In this document: positions 16,666-25,420 of the stretch, piece by piece
Layout of the letters: every line of letters starts with the position of its first letter
Position numbering within the stretch: position 1 is the stretch's first letter
DNA from: SAR202 cluster bacterium bin127
GTDB taxonomy: Bacteria; Chloroflexota; Dehalococcoidia; Lucifugimonadales; Lucifugimonadaceae
Direction of reading: 5' to 3'
NCBI GenBank assembly: GCA_002239045.1
Contig: MPNN01000001.1
Location: 248,001-312,000, forward strand
DNA length: 64,000 bases
Translations under genes and position numbers: made by a program
The notes under the pieces: model-generated
Databases searched by the model: none
Told to the model about the DNA's origin: nothing
Seen by the model: only the letters and a program-made list of their open reading frames with translations

Positions 16666-18324
16666 GTGGCAAAGTTATCTGGCGGTGAAGCGCTAGCCAA
16701 ATCATTGGTGAGAGAAGGCGTCGAGGTCATTTTCGGGTTGCCGGGAGTGCAGATGTATGGCTTGATTACCGGCATTCGCGACGAACCGGGTTTGCGGATG
16801 ATCACCGCGCGCCACGAGTATTCGACGACGCACATGGCGGATGGCTACGCTCGGGCGACTGGGAAGCCGTCGGTCGCCATGGTGGTTCCCGGCGTTGGTC
16901 TTTACAACGCGGGATCTGGGATCGCGACGGCGTACGCGCGTTCATCGCCGGTGCTGCTACTCGCTGGCGAAGTGCCCCGTGGACAGATCGGCAAAGGGCT
17001 CGACGGATTGCATGAAATCGTCGATCAATCCGATCTGATGAAGCCGATAACGAAATATCGGAAGTCGATCATGCGGCCTCAAGAAGCGCCGAGCGCGGTC
17101 AACGAGGCGTTTAAGCACATGCGATCTGGTCGTCCGCGACCAACGTTTATCGACATGCCGCCGGAGGGTATGGTCGAGCGGGAAGAGGTGGAACTGTTAG
17201 AGAGTCAGCCCGGCGAGCGGGCGACGGCCGACGATTCGTTGATCGAGCAAGCCGCTCGAGACATTCTCAAAGCCAATTCGGCTGTGATCTTTGCCGGTGG
17301 TGGCGTGGCAAGATCCGATGCGTTCGATGAACTGGTCCAATTGGCGGAGTTGACGGGTCTGCCAGTCGTTAACTCAGCTGGCGGGAAGGGCGTCATTCCA
17401 CATTCGCATCCCAACAGCATCGGGTCATGGGTCGGGGCGGAAGGCCCGATAAAGAGCATGATCGACAACGCCGAGGTGATCCTCGCCGTCGGCACTCGTT
17501 TCACGCCTAGGAATCCGGTAGCAGGCGGTTCAAAGGTGATCCAGATCGATCCGGATGAACAGATATTGGGTCGAGCGCACCCGAACAAGGTAAAGCTCCA
17601 AGGCGATGCCAAAGCTACCCTGAATAAGCTCAACGCGGCGTTGGATGATCTGGGTTGTGATCCTGAAGCTATGGCGGCGCGCCACGCTTTCGACAAGGCG
17701 GCGTTGCAAACCTACCGCGAAAACGATCGCCGCGAGGATGCCGCGTACCCGTGGCTGGTTGCTATCCAAGATGCCTATCCGGACGACGCGACTGGGATCT
17801 GGGGTATGACGCAGCTGGGTTACTACTCGCGCCAACACTTTGAGGTCGATCGACCGTGGTCATACATCGACTCCGGTTACATGGGCACTTTGGGTTACGC
17901 GTATCCGACGGCACTTGGTGCCAAGGTCGGTGTCCCTGATCGGCCGGTCATCTGCGTCGTAGGCGACGGTGGATTCATGTATGCGTCGGGCGAAATCTCG
18001 ACCGCGGTCAAGTACGGCATTAACGTCGTCGCGGTGGTGTTTAACGACGGAGCCTACGGCAACGTTGCCCGTGATCTGGATCAGGACTTTGGCGGTTCGT
18101 ACGAAGCTGATTTCGTCAACCCGGACTTTGTGGCGATGGCCAAAGCTTATGGAGCCGAGGGATTCTTGGCGACTAATCCAGGGGAATTGACGACGGCAAT
18201 CCGCGCTGCATTGGAGGTCGACGCGCCGAGCATCGTCGAGGTGCAACTCGGACGATTGCCACGACCAAAGGCGTGGTCAGCGCGGGCTCCCTGGACGACA
18301 CCGCAAGAAGGGCTGTTGCCTTAG
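16666..18324 (+). CDS. Thiamine diphosphate-dependent enzyme, acetolactate synthase-like
   Basis: A 552-residue protein with the three-domain layout of the acetolactate synthase/benzoylformate decarboxylase family. The cofactor-activating Glu is in TARHEYST (about residue 51), the central FAD/structural domain spans about 190-330, and the ThDP/Mg motif GDGGF (near 433) ends in FNDGAYG. GTG 16666 is preferred since GGGAG lies upstream and the family begins with SGGEAL. An earlier GTG at 16606 is possible. No small regulatory subunit gene is near, so a catabolic decarboxylase or carboligase is more likely than branched-chain amino acid synthesis. Confidence 0.85.
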   Translation: MAKLSGGEALAKSLVREGVEVIFGLPGVQMYGLITGIRDEPGLRMITARHEYSTTHMADGYARATGKPSVAMVVPGVGLYNAGSGIATAYARSSPVLLLAGEVPRGQIGKGLDGLHEIVDQSDLMKPITKYRKSIMRPQEAPSAVNEAFKHMRSGRPRPTFIDMPPEGMVEREEVELLESQPGERATADDSLIEQAARDILKANSAVIFAGGGVARSDAFDELVQLAELTGLPVVNSAGGKGVIPHSHPNSIGSWVGAEGPIKSMIDNAEVILAVGTRFTPRNPVAGGSKVIQIDPDEQILGRAHPNKVKLQGDAKATLNKLNAALDDLGCDPEAMAARHAFDKAALQTYRENDRREDAAYPWLVAIQDAYPDDATGIWGMTQLGYYSRQHFEVDRPWSYIDSGYMGTLGYAYPTALGAKVGVPDRPVICVVGDGGFMYASGEISTAVKYGINVVAVVFNDGAYGNVARDLDQDFGGSYEADFVNPDFVAMAKAYGAEGFLATNPGELTTAIRAALEVDAPSIVEVQLGRLPRPKAWSARAPWTTPQEGLLP

Positions 18325-18351
18325 GCAACTAAATCCCTTAGTCGAGGGATT
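18315..18351 (+). terminator. Two small hairpins after the ThDP enzyme gene
   Basis: GTTGCC-TTA-GGCAAC (18315-18329) spans the stop codon, and AATCCCT..AGGGATT (18332-18351) follows. Neither has a T-run, so terminator function is uncertain. Confidence 0.35.
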
Positions 18352-18566
18352 CGCGAAGACATATCGTCGTGCCAAGGCAACGACGCCGTCGCAATTCAGG
18401 CGGTTTCAGTTAGCGACGCGCGGTTGAGCACGCCGACGGGATCGCGATTTGTCGTCGGACGCGCGTCAAGTCATTGCCACAGGTTTGATCGTTCCCATAT
18501 GATTTGGCGCATTGCCTTGAAAGGCTCTTCATATCGGTCTCTTCATCTAGGGGAGGAGTAGCCCTG

Positions 18567-18824
18567 ATGTTGTTGTCAAAGAACGAGTGTCCGAAATGCA
18601 ATCGCGGAGTAATGCGGTTGCAACAAGATGTATACAGCACCTATTTCACCTGCGTTACTTGCGGTGCTTCGATCGTCACGCGTTGCCCACATTGCGAAAC
18701 TCCGAGTATTGCTGTCAACTACAGCGATAAAGGACCGGTGATTTACTGCCGGGCGTGTGAATGTTCGAATCGTGATTTGGCGGCATCCGATTGCAGCTAC
18801 ATTCCGATCGTTGCCCCGGCCTAA
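18567..18824 (+). CDS. Small double zinc-ribbon protein
   Basis: An 85-residue protein with four CxxC knuckles: CPKC near 8, CVTC near 30, CPHC near 42 and CRAC near 63, enough for two zinc ribbons. The start at ATG 18567 has a strong GGGGAGGAG 8 bases upstream. No catalytic domain is attached. Such proteins bind nucleic acid or act as protein adaptors. I cannot name its role. It is isolated, with spacers on both sides. Confidence 0.7.
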   Translation: MLLSKNECPKCNRGVMRLQQDVYSTYFTCVTCGASIVTRCPHCETPSIAVNYSDKGPVIYCRACECSNRDLAASDCSYIPIVAPA

Positions 18825-18890
18825 ACACTTGTCGATACACCCTCGGACATCAAGGAGAGGGTGAGCCATCGTCTCGGACTTCAAGTCAAC

Positions 18891-18985
18891 TCGTTTAGAT
18901 GGGCGGCAACCCAAACATTCCATTCGGTCCAACCGCCGCGTGATGTTTCATTGACGATGGTGTAGGCGCGGTTGGGCATTCTGGG
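18891..18985 (-). pseudogene. Duplicated 3' fragment of the histidine phosphatase gene
   Basis: On the minus strand this stretch encodes RMPNRAYTIVNETSRGGWTE followed by WNVWVAAHL, matching the end of the phosphatase at 19914-20513 (PRMPNCAYTIVSETSNGGWT, KWERWHSDHL). The DNA similarity is obvious over about 95 bases and ends abruptly. It lies on the far side of the SOD gene from the intact copy. It has no start codon or upstream part. Confidence 0.8.
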
Positions 18986-19050
18986 ATGAGCGTTTGGCAC
19001 TCGATCCGGGAGCCGAATGGCCTGTACAGTTCTACAGGTTGTCAGATGCG

Positions 19051-19644
19051 CTAAGCAGCGCGGATTATCCCACAGGCGACACGGTCGCCGGTGTCCGACT
19101 CCTCTTCGCCATAGGCATCGGGCTTTGCGTGCACTATGATCGCCGATCCGTCAGCGTCGAATACGGAATGGCGTGGCCCACGATCCAGAGTTAAACCAAC
19201 CGTGAAGAAATCGGCACGCGCGGAACCGTCGGATGCGGCATAGATGTTGGGCAAGTCCCCGCCATGGCCTCGGGTCGCTTCGCCGCGCTTCCACGATGGA
19301 TGGATAAATCCGTGTTCCGCATCTTCGGGGTTGAAGTGATCGCCGGCGGCGCTAAAGTCGGGTGTGCATGTACCGACCTCGTGCACGATAAAGGCGTGAC
19401 CGCCTGGGCTAAGGCCGTTCACTTCGGCAATGATCAATACTCCAGTTGCGGTTTGGCGAAAAGTAACAGTTCCTACCGGATTGCCATCTGGCGATTCCAG
19501 GGCGGCCTCGGCCATCAGGTCTGGAGTAGGCTTATGGGTTTCGCCGGACCGAGCAGCGATGAAAAACAGTCCGACGGCCAGTAGGATTACGACGGGAGTT
19601 AAGGGCACGGCTATGAGAATAGCCCGATCGAATCTTCCAGGCAT
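19051..19644 (-). CDS. Cu/Zn superoxide dismutase-like protein with altered copper site
   Basis: A 197-residue protein. An N-terminal membrane helix (about residues 8-30) anchors or exports it. The SOD fold motifs are present: HAFIVHEVGTC, GDHFNP, EHG, HGGDLPNI and GDRVACG. By alignment with eukaryotic SOD1, ligands His48, 63, 71, 80, Asp83 and His120 correspond to His88, 103, 111, 127, Asp130 and His172, and the Cys93-Cys191 disulfide and Arg188 are kept. The first copper ligand (His46) is replaced by Ile86. It may therefore be a weak or inactive dismutase. ATG 19644 has AAGGGTGA just upstream. Confidence 0.85.
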   Translation of the reverse strand: MPGRFDRAILIAVPLTPVVILLAVGLFFIAARSGETHKPTPDLMAEAALESPDGNPVGTVTFRQTATGVLIIAEVNGLSPGGHAFIVHEVGTCTPDFSAAGDHFNPEDAEHGFIHPSWKRGEATRGHGGDLPNIYAASDGSARADFFTVGLTLDRGPRHSVFDADGSAIIVHAKPDAYGEEESDTGDRVACGIIRAA

Positions 19645-19913
19645 TTTGGTCACCCTTTGAGCCAAGCACAACTATTGCGACGGTGTGTCCTTTTAGTTCT
19701 CTTCGCCGGATCACAGCTTCAAGTCTTTGGTGCTGCACGGGGATCGTGAAACATAGAAAAGACACTCATGATGATACTTGATATCACAAAATATGATTCC
19801 TACGTTAGGCGAGTACAGAATCGCCTGTTAAAGGGTGCCTGAGAGTTGAATCTAGGTGAGGTTGCCGCACGGCGATCGTCGTACGTCGGGCGGCATCGGT
19901 TTCTTTAGAGCGT

Positions 19914-20513
19914 CTAGGTGATCGCTGTCAAGTGGTCCGAGTGCCAACGTTCCCACTTGGTCCATCCGCCGTTAGATGTTTCGCTGACGATGGTGTAGGC
20001 GCAGTTGGGCATTCTGGGGCGGCTACGGTAATCGAACGCGCGTCCGGCCACATGGTCGAGGATGACGCCGATGGTTCCGGCGTGTAGGAAGCCGACGATT
20101 CGAGCGCAGTTCTTCGATTTGGCGTCTTCCAAGAGTTGATGAAAACCTTGTTGGACGCGGTTTGAGAATTGGTCTGGATTTTCCCCACCGAACTGGGAAA
20201 AATCCAATTCGACCCGGTGGTTGACAACGTCGTTCTTGAACGCGACTGACGCGTCTTTGATGCGTCCGACGTCGATTTCGTTGAGGTCTGCGATGCGATT
20301 AAAACGGCGAGAGGTTAGATCTGCGTAGGTCTGGGCGGTCTGGATCGCGCGGGGCAGGTTGCTGGAGTAACACTCGTCGAACTCGACATCCTTGAGCGCG
20401 TGTGCGACCGAACGTGCTTGCTCAAAGCCGAGTTCGGTTAGGCCGTGATGTGGTTGGTAGAGGCCATCCTCGCCGACGATTGTTTCGCCGTGTCTAACTA
20501 GCCAGAGTTCCAT
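19914..20513 (-). CDS. Histidine phosphatase family protein
   Basis: A 199-residue member of the phosphoglycerate mutase-like superfamily. The RHG motif with catalytic His8 (LVRHGE), Arg55 in SNLPRAIQTA, Glu79 in LNEID and the second histidine His144 in FLHAGT complete the active site. This type acts on small phosphoesters such as alpha-ribazole phosphate or sugar phosphates. A copy of its 3' end lies at 18891-18985. It is divergent from the Gfo/Idh/MocA gene. Confidence 0.88.
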   Translation of the reverse strand: MELWLVRHGETIVGEDGLYQPHHGLTELGFEQARSVAHALKDVEFDECYSSNLPRAIQTAQTYADLTSRRFNRIADLNEIDVGRIKDASVAFKNDVVNHRVELDFSQFGGENPDQFSNRVQQGFHQLLEDAKSKNCARIVGFLHAGTIGVILDHVAGRAFDYRSRPRMPNCAYTIVSETSNGGWTKWERWHSDHLTAIT

Positions 20514-20652
20514 GTTGAATTGCTTGTGATGGATTTGTGAAGAGGTGGTCGGCGCTAATTCACTTACAATTAGCCACCAAAGGTCTATTCTGCAACAATC
20601 GAATGTTGACGCGTTTTAACTCGCGATCGATATCGTCGAAAGGGTCAATGTG

Positions 20653-21720
20653 ATGAAACCTGATGGAACGGTACAGATCGGATTTATTGGTGCTGGTTGG
20701 TGGGCGACCGCGAACCACATGCCGGTTTTCGCCGCGCGCGACGATGTTGAGATGACGGCGGTTTGCCGATTGGGCGCGGATGAGCTTCAAATGGTCAAAG
20801 AATCGTTTGGCTTTGTGCACGCCACCGAAAACTACGAGGAGTTGCTGGAGATTGACGGGTTGGACGGCGTTGTCGTCGCCACGCCGCACTCGATGCACCA
20901 CGAGCACGCTATGGCCGCGCTAAGGCGAGGTCTACACGTAATGTGTGAGAAACCGTTAGCCACAAACGCGACACACGCGAGGGAGATGGTCGCAGAGGCC
21001 GAAAAACAAGGCGTTCAATTGTTGATCCCGCACGGTTGGCACTACGCTCCGTACATCCAAAAGGCCAAAGAGATCATGGATCAACATCCGGTGGGCAATA
21101 TCGAGTTCGTGATGTGTCACATGGCTTCGCCGGTCAGGAGCCTATTGGAAGGAAAACAGTTTCTAGCGACTGGTGGAGGCGCAGGTGACAACATGTTCGA
21201 GCCTGGTGCCGATACTTGGGCTGACCCGGTGGTCGCGGGCGGCGGTTACGCGTTGGCTCAGATGACCCACTCGGCAGGAATGGCGTACTGGATGACGGGT
21301 CTGAAGGCCGAGACGGTATTCGCATTCAACTCCGCACCGACCGCGAAGGTTGAGTTATACAACGCGTTTTCCGTCGGGTTTGAGGGCGGTGCTATCGGCA
21401 CGTTCTCGGGGGCCGGCGCGTTGCCCCAGGATCAGACCTTCCAACTAGACATACGAGTGTTCGGCGATGAGGGCGCATTCGTCCTTGATGTAGACCGCGC
21501 CAGGCTCGAGGTCCAACGTCACGACGGCGACCACATCGTGGTTGATGTGGGTGATGACGCGGGAGAGTACTACGGTGGTGGCCCGCCCGACAACTTCACG
21601 GACATCGTAGCTGGCAAAGACGTTACCAACTGGGCACCTGGTTGGGCAGGCATGCGGGCGATCGAGATGATCGATGCTGCGTATCGGTCGGCAATCTCAG
21701 GCAAAACCGAAGCGGTATAG
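20653..21720 (+). CDS. Gfo/Idh/MocA family oxidoreductase
   Basis: A 355-residue NAD(P)-dependent sugar or inositol dehydrogenase-like protein. The Rossmann motif GFIGAGWWA is at residues 10-18, and the conserved CEKPLA lies near 98-103. The C-terminal beta-sheet domain (from about 130) carries HSAGMAYWMTG, corresponding to the usual active-site His region. ATG 20653 follows AAAGGG; a GTG one codon earlier is possible. It lies 16 bases before the response regulator, with its frame open across the junction. A functional link is doubtful. Confidence 0.87.
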   Translation: MKPDGTVQIGFIGAGWWATANHMPVFAARDDVEMTAVCRLGADELQMVKESFGFVHATENYEELLEIDGLDGVVVATPHSMHHEHAMAALRRGLHVMCEKPLATNATHAREMVAEAEKQGVQLLIPHGWHYAPYIQKAKEIMDQHPVGNIEFVMCHMASPVRSLLEGKQFLATGGGAGDNMFEPGADTWADPVVAGGGYALAQMTHSAGMAYWMTGLKAETVFAFNSAPTAKVELYNAFSVGFEGGAIGTFSGAGALPQDQTFQLDIRVFGDEGAFVLDVDRARLEVQRHDGDHIVVDVGDDAGEYYGGGPPDNFTDIVAGKDVTNWAPGWAGMRAIEMIDAAYRSAISGKTEAV

Positions 21721-21736
21721 AAGACTGGGAACGCAA

Positions 21737-22462
21737 TTGGGAAAAGATATAGGTACTCGGCAGACGATACTGGTGGTCGAAGATGACCCCGGTCTTCTGG
21801 CGACCCTCGAGTTCAATCTTGAAGCTTTGGGTTACCGCGCTCTTTCAGCGTCAGATGGAGCTACGGCGCTCGACATCCGCCGATCCAACGCGGTCGATTT
21901 GATCATCTTGGATCTCTCGCTGCCAGTGATGGGTGGAATGCAGGTGTGCAAGGCGTTGAGGGAAACAGGGGACACCGTGCCCATAGTCATGTTGACTGCT
22001 TGGCACGAGGAAGAGCAGCGCGTCGACGGTCTAGACAGCGGCGCTGACGATTACGTAACCAAACCATTCAGTATTCAAGAGTTGATGGCACGGGTCGCAG
22101 CTCAACTTCGCCGATCACAGGAATTCTCCAAAGTTCCTGCAGCCACTGGTGGCAGGGGGCGTCACATGATCGAATTAGGCGACATGGAGATAGATCTGGT
22201 GCGGCGCAAGGTGGTGCTCGACGGCTATGACCTCAATCTGAGAACTAAGGAGTTCGATCTGTTGGTCCATCTGGCTTCCCAACCAGGAAGGGTGTTCTCC
22301 CGATCGCAGTTATTGGAGGGCGTGTGGGGCGAAGAAGGTTCCGGCGAGTCGCGAACCATCGATGTTCACGTATCTCTTCTCCGGCGCAAGTTAGAAGACG
22401 ACCCGACGAATCCTAAGCGGCTGGTCACCGTACGAGGTGTCGGTTATCGCTTCGTGCCATGA
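21737..22462 (+). CDS. OmpR/PhoB family response regulator
   Basis: About 241 residues. The receiver domain has the acidic pair EDD (15-17), phosphorylation site Asp59 (LIILDLSLP) and the TKPF lysine. The C-terminal winged helix includes LRTKEFDLLVHLASQPGRVF and SRTIDVHVSLLRRKL..VRGVGYRF. No ATG is available near the domain start. TTG 21737 fits the family N-terminus. It is followed 3 bases later by a sensor kinase and lies in the region of the pst genes, so it is probably the phosphate regulator PhoB, although sequence alone does not prove the signal. Confidence 0.88.
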   Translation: MGKDIGTRQTILVVEDDPGLLATLEFNLEALGYRALSASDGATALDIRRSNAVDLIILDLSLPVMGGMQVCKALRETGDTVPIVMLTAWHEEEQRVDGLDSGADDYVTKPFSIQELMARVAAQLRRSQEFSKVPAATGGRGRHMIELGDMEIDLVRRKVVLDGYDLNLRTKEFDLLVHLASQPGRVFSRSQLLEGVWGEEGSGESRTIDVHVSLLRRKLEDDPTNPKRLVTVRGVGYRFVP

Positions 22463-22465
22463 ACG

Positions 22466-23830
22466 ATGCCCGATCTGTGCCGAATCGTTGATTTCCTACC
22501 GCTTAAGTGGCGCTACGCTAGCGTGGCAGCGGTACCGCTAACGGTTGGATTCGCTCTCTATGGATTCTTTGGGATTGCGGCAGTTGCGATAGGGGCGGTT
22601 GTCGCGGTCGTCGCGGTTTGGTTCCTTGCCAATCGTCAGTCCCAGTTTTTCTGGCGAACCGCGAATGGCATCTTAAGGACGCAGTCGATCGATCGGGCGA
22701 ATCGATTGACGTCCTACGGTCCGGCGGAGCAACAACGCATCGTCAACGCGGTGAATCGCCTCGCCGACAGCGTTGAGTCGATCTTGGCGGAATCGAATCT
22801 CAACCGGGCGTACCACGAGACGATCCTCAACGAGTTGACGATCGGGATACTGGTAGTGGACGAGAACGGGATGTTGCAATACGCGAATCCCGCGGTCTGC
22901 GCCACGTTGGATTTCGCCTATAAAGAAGTGGGAGACGGCTTAACCACACTCGCGTCGAAAGTCAATGTTTACGAAATCAATGAAGCCGCGACGACGAGTG
23001 CAACGGCTGGGGAAACGGTTGTTCTCAACTTGGAACTTTACGACTCGCAACGCCATCTTGAGGTGATTTCGCGGAGTTTGCCGGCTGACGACAGCGGGGC
23101 CCGACGCGCGATCGTGATCATCAACGACCGGACGGATGAGATTCGTTTGGGAGTTTCGATGCGTGAATTTGTAGCCAACGCGTCTCACGAGCTTAGGACG
23201 CCGATTGCGTCAATCCAAGCATCTGTGGACACGTTGAAGATGGGTGCGGCGCTAAAACCAGACACTGCAGCCGAATTCCTTGATCGCATCGACGACAGTT
23301 CGCAACGCATGGCGGCTCTGGTGAGTGAAATGATGGACTTGACGATGCTCGAGACCGGACGATCTCCACTGAATGTGAAGTTAATGGGTCCTTCGGCCTT
23401 GATTGATGGAGTGCTAAACGACTACAGGCCGCTCACGATCGATCCAACCCACCATTATGAGAAAGCGGTCGACGACGACCTCCCGCAGATATCCGTAGAT
23501 CAAGCGAAAATCGAACGGGCGATCGGGAACCTGCTCGGCAATGCACAGAAATTCACCCCGTCCGGAGGTCGCATCCGGCTGTCCGGACGAGTTGACGACG
23601 GTTTCGTCGCCATCACCGTCCAAGACAACGGCGAGGGCATCGATCCGGATGACTTGCCGTATGTTTTTGAGCGGTTTTACAAATCGCCGCGTTCGAGTGG
23701 TGATCGGACAGGGTTTGGGTTGGGCCTTGCAATTACGAAAAACATCGTTGAGATGCACCGTGGAAACGTGGAGGTGGAAAGCGTGGTCGGTGAGGGTTCG
23801 AAATTTACGGTGAGGTTGCCGATTGCGTGA
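22466..23830 (+). CDS. Sensor histidine kinase, PhoR-like
   Basis: A 454-residue membrane kinase. Two helices span about residues 16-60 with almost no extracytoplasmic loop, as in PhoR. A PAS-like domain follows (about 112-225), then the dimerisation domain with His241 (FVANASHELRTPIASI) and the ATPase domain with N box (GNLLGNAQKFTP), G1 (DNGEGID) and G2 (GFGLGLAITK). The lack of a periplasmic sensor domain and the coupling to a PhoB-like regulator support PhoR. It is followed by a G10 tract and the methyltransferase gene. Confidence 0.88.
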   Translation: MPDLCRIVDFLPLKWRYASVAAVPLTVGFALYGFFGIAAVAIGAVVAVVAVWFLANRQSQFFWRTANGILRTQSIDRANRLTSYGPAEQQRIVNAVNRLADSVESILAESNLNRAYHETILNELTIGILVVDENGMLQYANPAVCATLDFAYKEVGDGLTTLASKVNVYEINEAATTSATAGETVVLNLELYDSQRHLEVISRSLPADDSGARRAIVIINDRTDEIRLGVSMREFVANASHELRTPIASIQASVDTLKMGAALKPDTAAEFLDRIDDSSQRMAALVSEMMDLTMLETGRSPLNVKLMGPSALIDGVLNDYRPLTIDPTHHYEKAVDDDLPQISVDQAKIERAIGNLLGNAQKFTPSGGRIRLSGRVDDGFVAITVQDNGEGIDPDDLPYVFERFYKSPRSSGDRTGFGLGLAITKNIVEMHRGNVEVESVVGEGSKFTVRLPIA

Positions 23831-23834
23831 TTTC

Positions 23835-23844
23835 GGGGGGGGGG
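23835..23844. repeat. G10 homopolymer tract
   Basis: Ten consecutive G residues lie in the 62-base gap between the kinase stop and the methyltransferase start. Such tracts slip during replication and can alter promoter spacing. It could also be a place where the assembly is uncertain. Confidence 0.8.
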
Positions 23845-23892
23845 TGAGACGTTGTACGAAGGTGGGTGTGTTCAGGCGGTACACTGGATGCG

Positions 23893-25332
23893 ATGACTAT
23901 GGCGAATTTTCAAAATCGAACTCTCTATCACGGAGATAATCTTGAGTTCCTGCGTGGTATGAACAGCGAGACAGTGCATCTGATCGCGACTGATCCGCCG
24001 TTCAACAAGGGGCGTGATTTTCACGCCACGCCCGAGAGTTTGGCATCAGGGGCGCGGTTCCAAGATCGGTGGTCATGGGACAGAGATGTTCATGAGGAAT
24101 GGGTTGACAGCATAAAGGATGACTGGGGCCCTGTTTGGTCGGTTATAGAAGGTGCAAGGGGCTCATTCGGCGACGACATGGGCGCGTTCTTGTGTTGGTT
24201 GGGTGTACGTCTGATGGAGATGCATCGGGTGTTGCGGGATGACGGTAGCATGTATCTGCACATAGACCATACGGCACACGCGTACGTGAAAGCATTGATG
24301 GACGCAATCTTCGGGCATAAGAATTTCCGCAACGAGATCGTGTGGGCATACACCGGACCCAGCAATACGAAACGATGGTTTCCGCGCAAGCACGACACCA
24401 TTCTCTTCTATGCGAAATCGGACAAAACAGCGTTTCATCGCGATGCTGTCCGGATTCCTTACGATAGTGAGACTCTTGCGCGTAGAGGACGGGTCGAGGG
24501 CAAACGTAGCATCATCTCGCCATCTGTCAAACACACTGGTCGAAGGAGCACAAGTCAAGTTCAAGCGGGTTACGGTCGTGGCAAAGTGGTTGAGGATTGG
24601 TGGGGAGACATAACTGCTCTTACGAATCAGCGTGAATACGTGGGTTATCCAACTCAGAAACCTTTGGCTCTCTACGAGCGCATCATTCAGGCGAGTTCTA
24701 AACCGGGCGATTGGGTGCTCGATCCGTTCTGCGGTTGCGCCACTACACCGATCGCCGCAGAACGAACTGGCCGACTTTGGATTGGCATGGACATTTGGGA
24801 TGGTGCGCATGACATCGTCAAGCAACGCATGGAAGATAACCGTCAACTCATCACTGACATTCCTGAAGTCCATTATTCGTCAACTCCTCCGGTTCGTACG
24901 GACGACAACGATGTGGCGGCTCCAAGTTTTCGCTTAAAAACTCAACGACCAACAGAGTCTTGGGAAAAGATATCGCACAGGGGAATGATCAACATACTGG
25001 TCAATGCACAAGGGACGTCAGATGGTGTGATTTGTGCGGGTTGCGGGCGGATACTTGAAAAAGAATTCATGGAACTGGACCACATCACTCCGAAATCAGA
25101 CCGAGGTGCGAATCACATCATGAATCGGATCCTCCTATGTCGTCCGTGCAACGGCCGGAAGCGGGACAACCTGACGCTCCGCGGTCTGATGAACGCGAAC
25201 AAGAAGGTGGGTTGGATGCGTGATGACGCTTGGGCGACGGTTGCGCGTGATCGGGCCGCAGATCGTGCGGAGTGGGTTAGGGATAATTTCGGGACGTTGG
25301 AGTGCGAGGTTTTGGTGCGGGGGAATGGGTGA
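23893..25332 (+). CDS. DNA methyltransferase (N4/N6, beta order) fused to HNH nuclease domain
   Basis: A 479-residue protein. The methyltransferase part has motif IV DPPF (34-37) before the AdoMet motif DPFCGCATT (about 277-285), the order of beta-class N6-adenine/N4-cytosine enzymes. The C-terminal part (about 375-440) is an HNH domain: CAGCG zinc knuckle, LDHITPKSDRG with the catalytic His, and NRILLCRPCNGRKRDN. Both activities in one chain suggest a self-contained modification-restriction enzyme or a mobile-element methylase. Start ATG 23893 or 23899; no strong ribosome-binding site. The following genes are AT-richer. Confidence 0.88.
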   Translation: MTMANFQNRTLYHGDNLEFLRGMNSETVHLIATDPPFNKGRDFHATPESLASGARFQDRWSWDRDVHEEWVDSIKDDWGPVWSVIEGARGSFGDDMGAFLCWLGVRLMEMHRVLRDDGSMYLHIDHTAHAYVKALMDAIFGHKNFRNEIVWAYTGPSNTKRWFPRKHDTILFYAKSDKTAFHRDAVRIPYDSETLARRGRVEGKRSIISPSVKHTGRRSTSQVQAGYGRGKVVEDWWGDITALTNQREYVGYPTQKPLALYERIIQASSKPGDWVLDPFCGCATTPIAAERTGRLWIGMDIWDGAHDIVKQRMEDNRQLITDIPEVHYSSTPPVRTDDNDVAAPSFRLKTQRPTESWEKISHRGMINILVNAQGTSDGVICAGCGRILEKEFMELDHITPKSDRGANHIMNRILLCRPCNGRKRDNLTLRGLMNANKKVGWMRDDAWATVARDRAADRAEWVRDNFGTLECEVLVRGNG

Positions 25333-25420
25333 CGTTTGCTACAACGGACGCATGTTTAGCATGGGACCTGTTAGACAGGGTGCTTCACCGATTGAAACGC
25401 GAAACTAAGAGGATTTAGAC

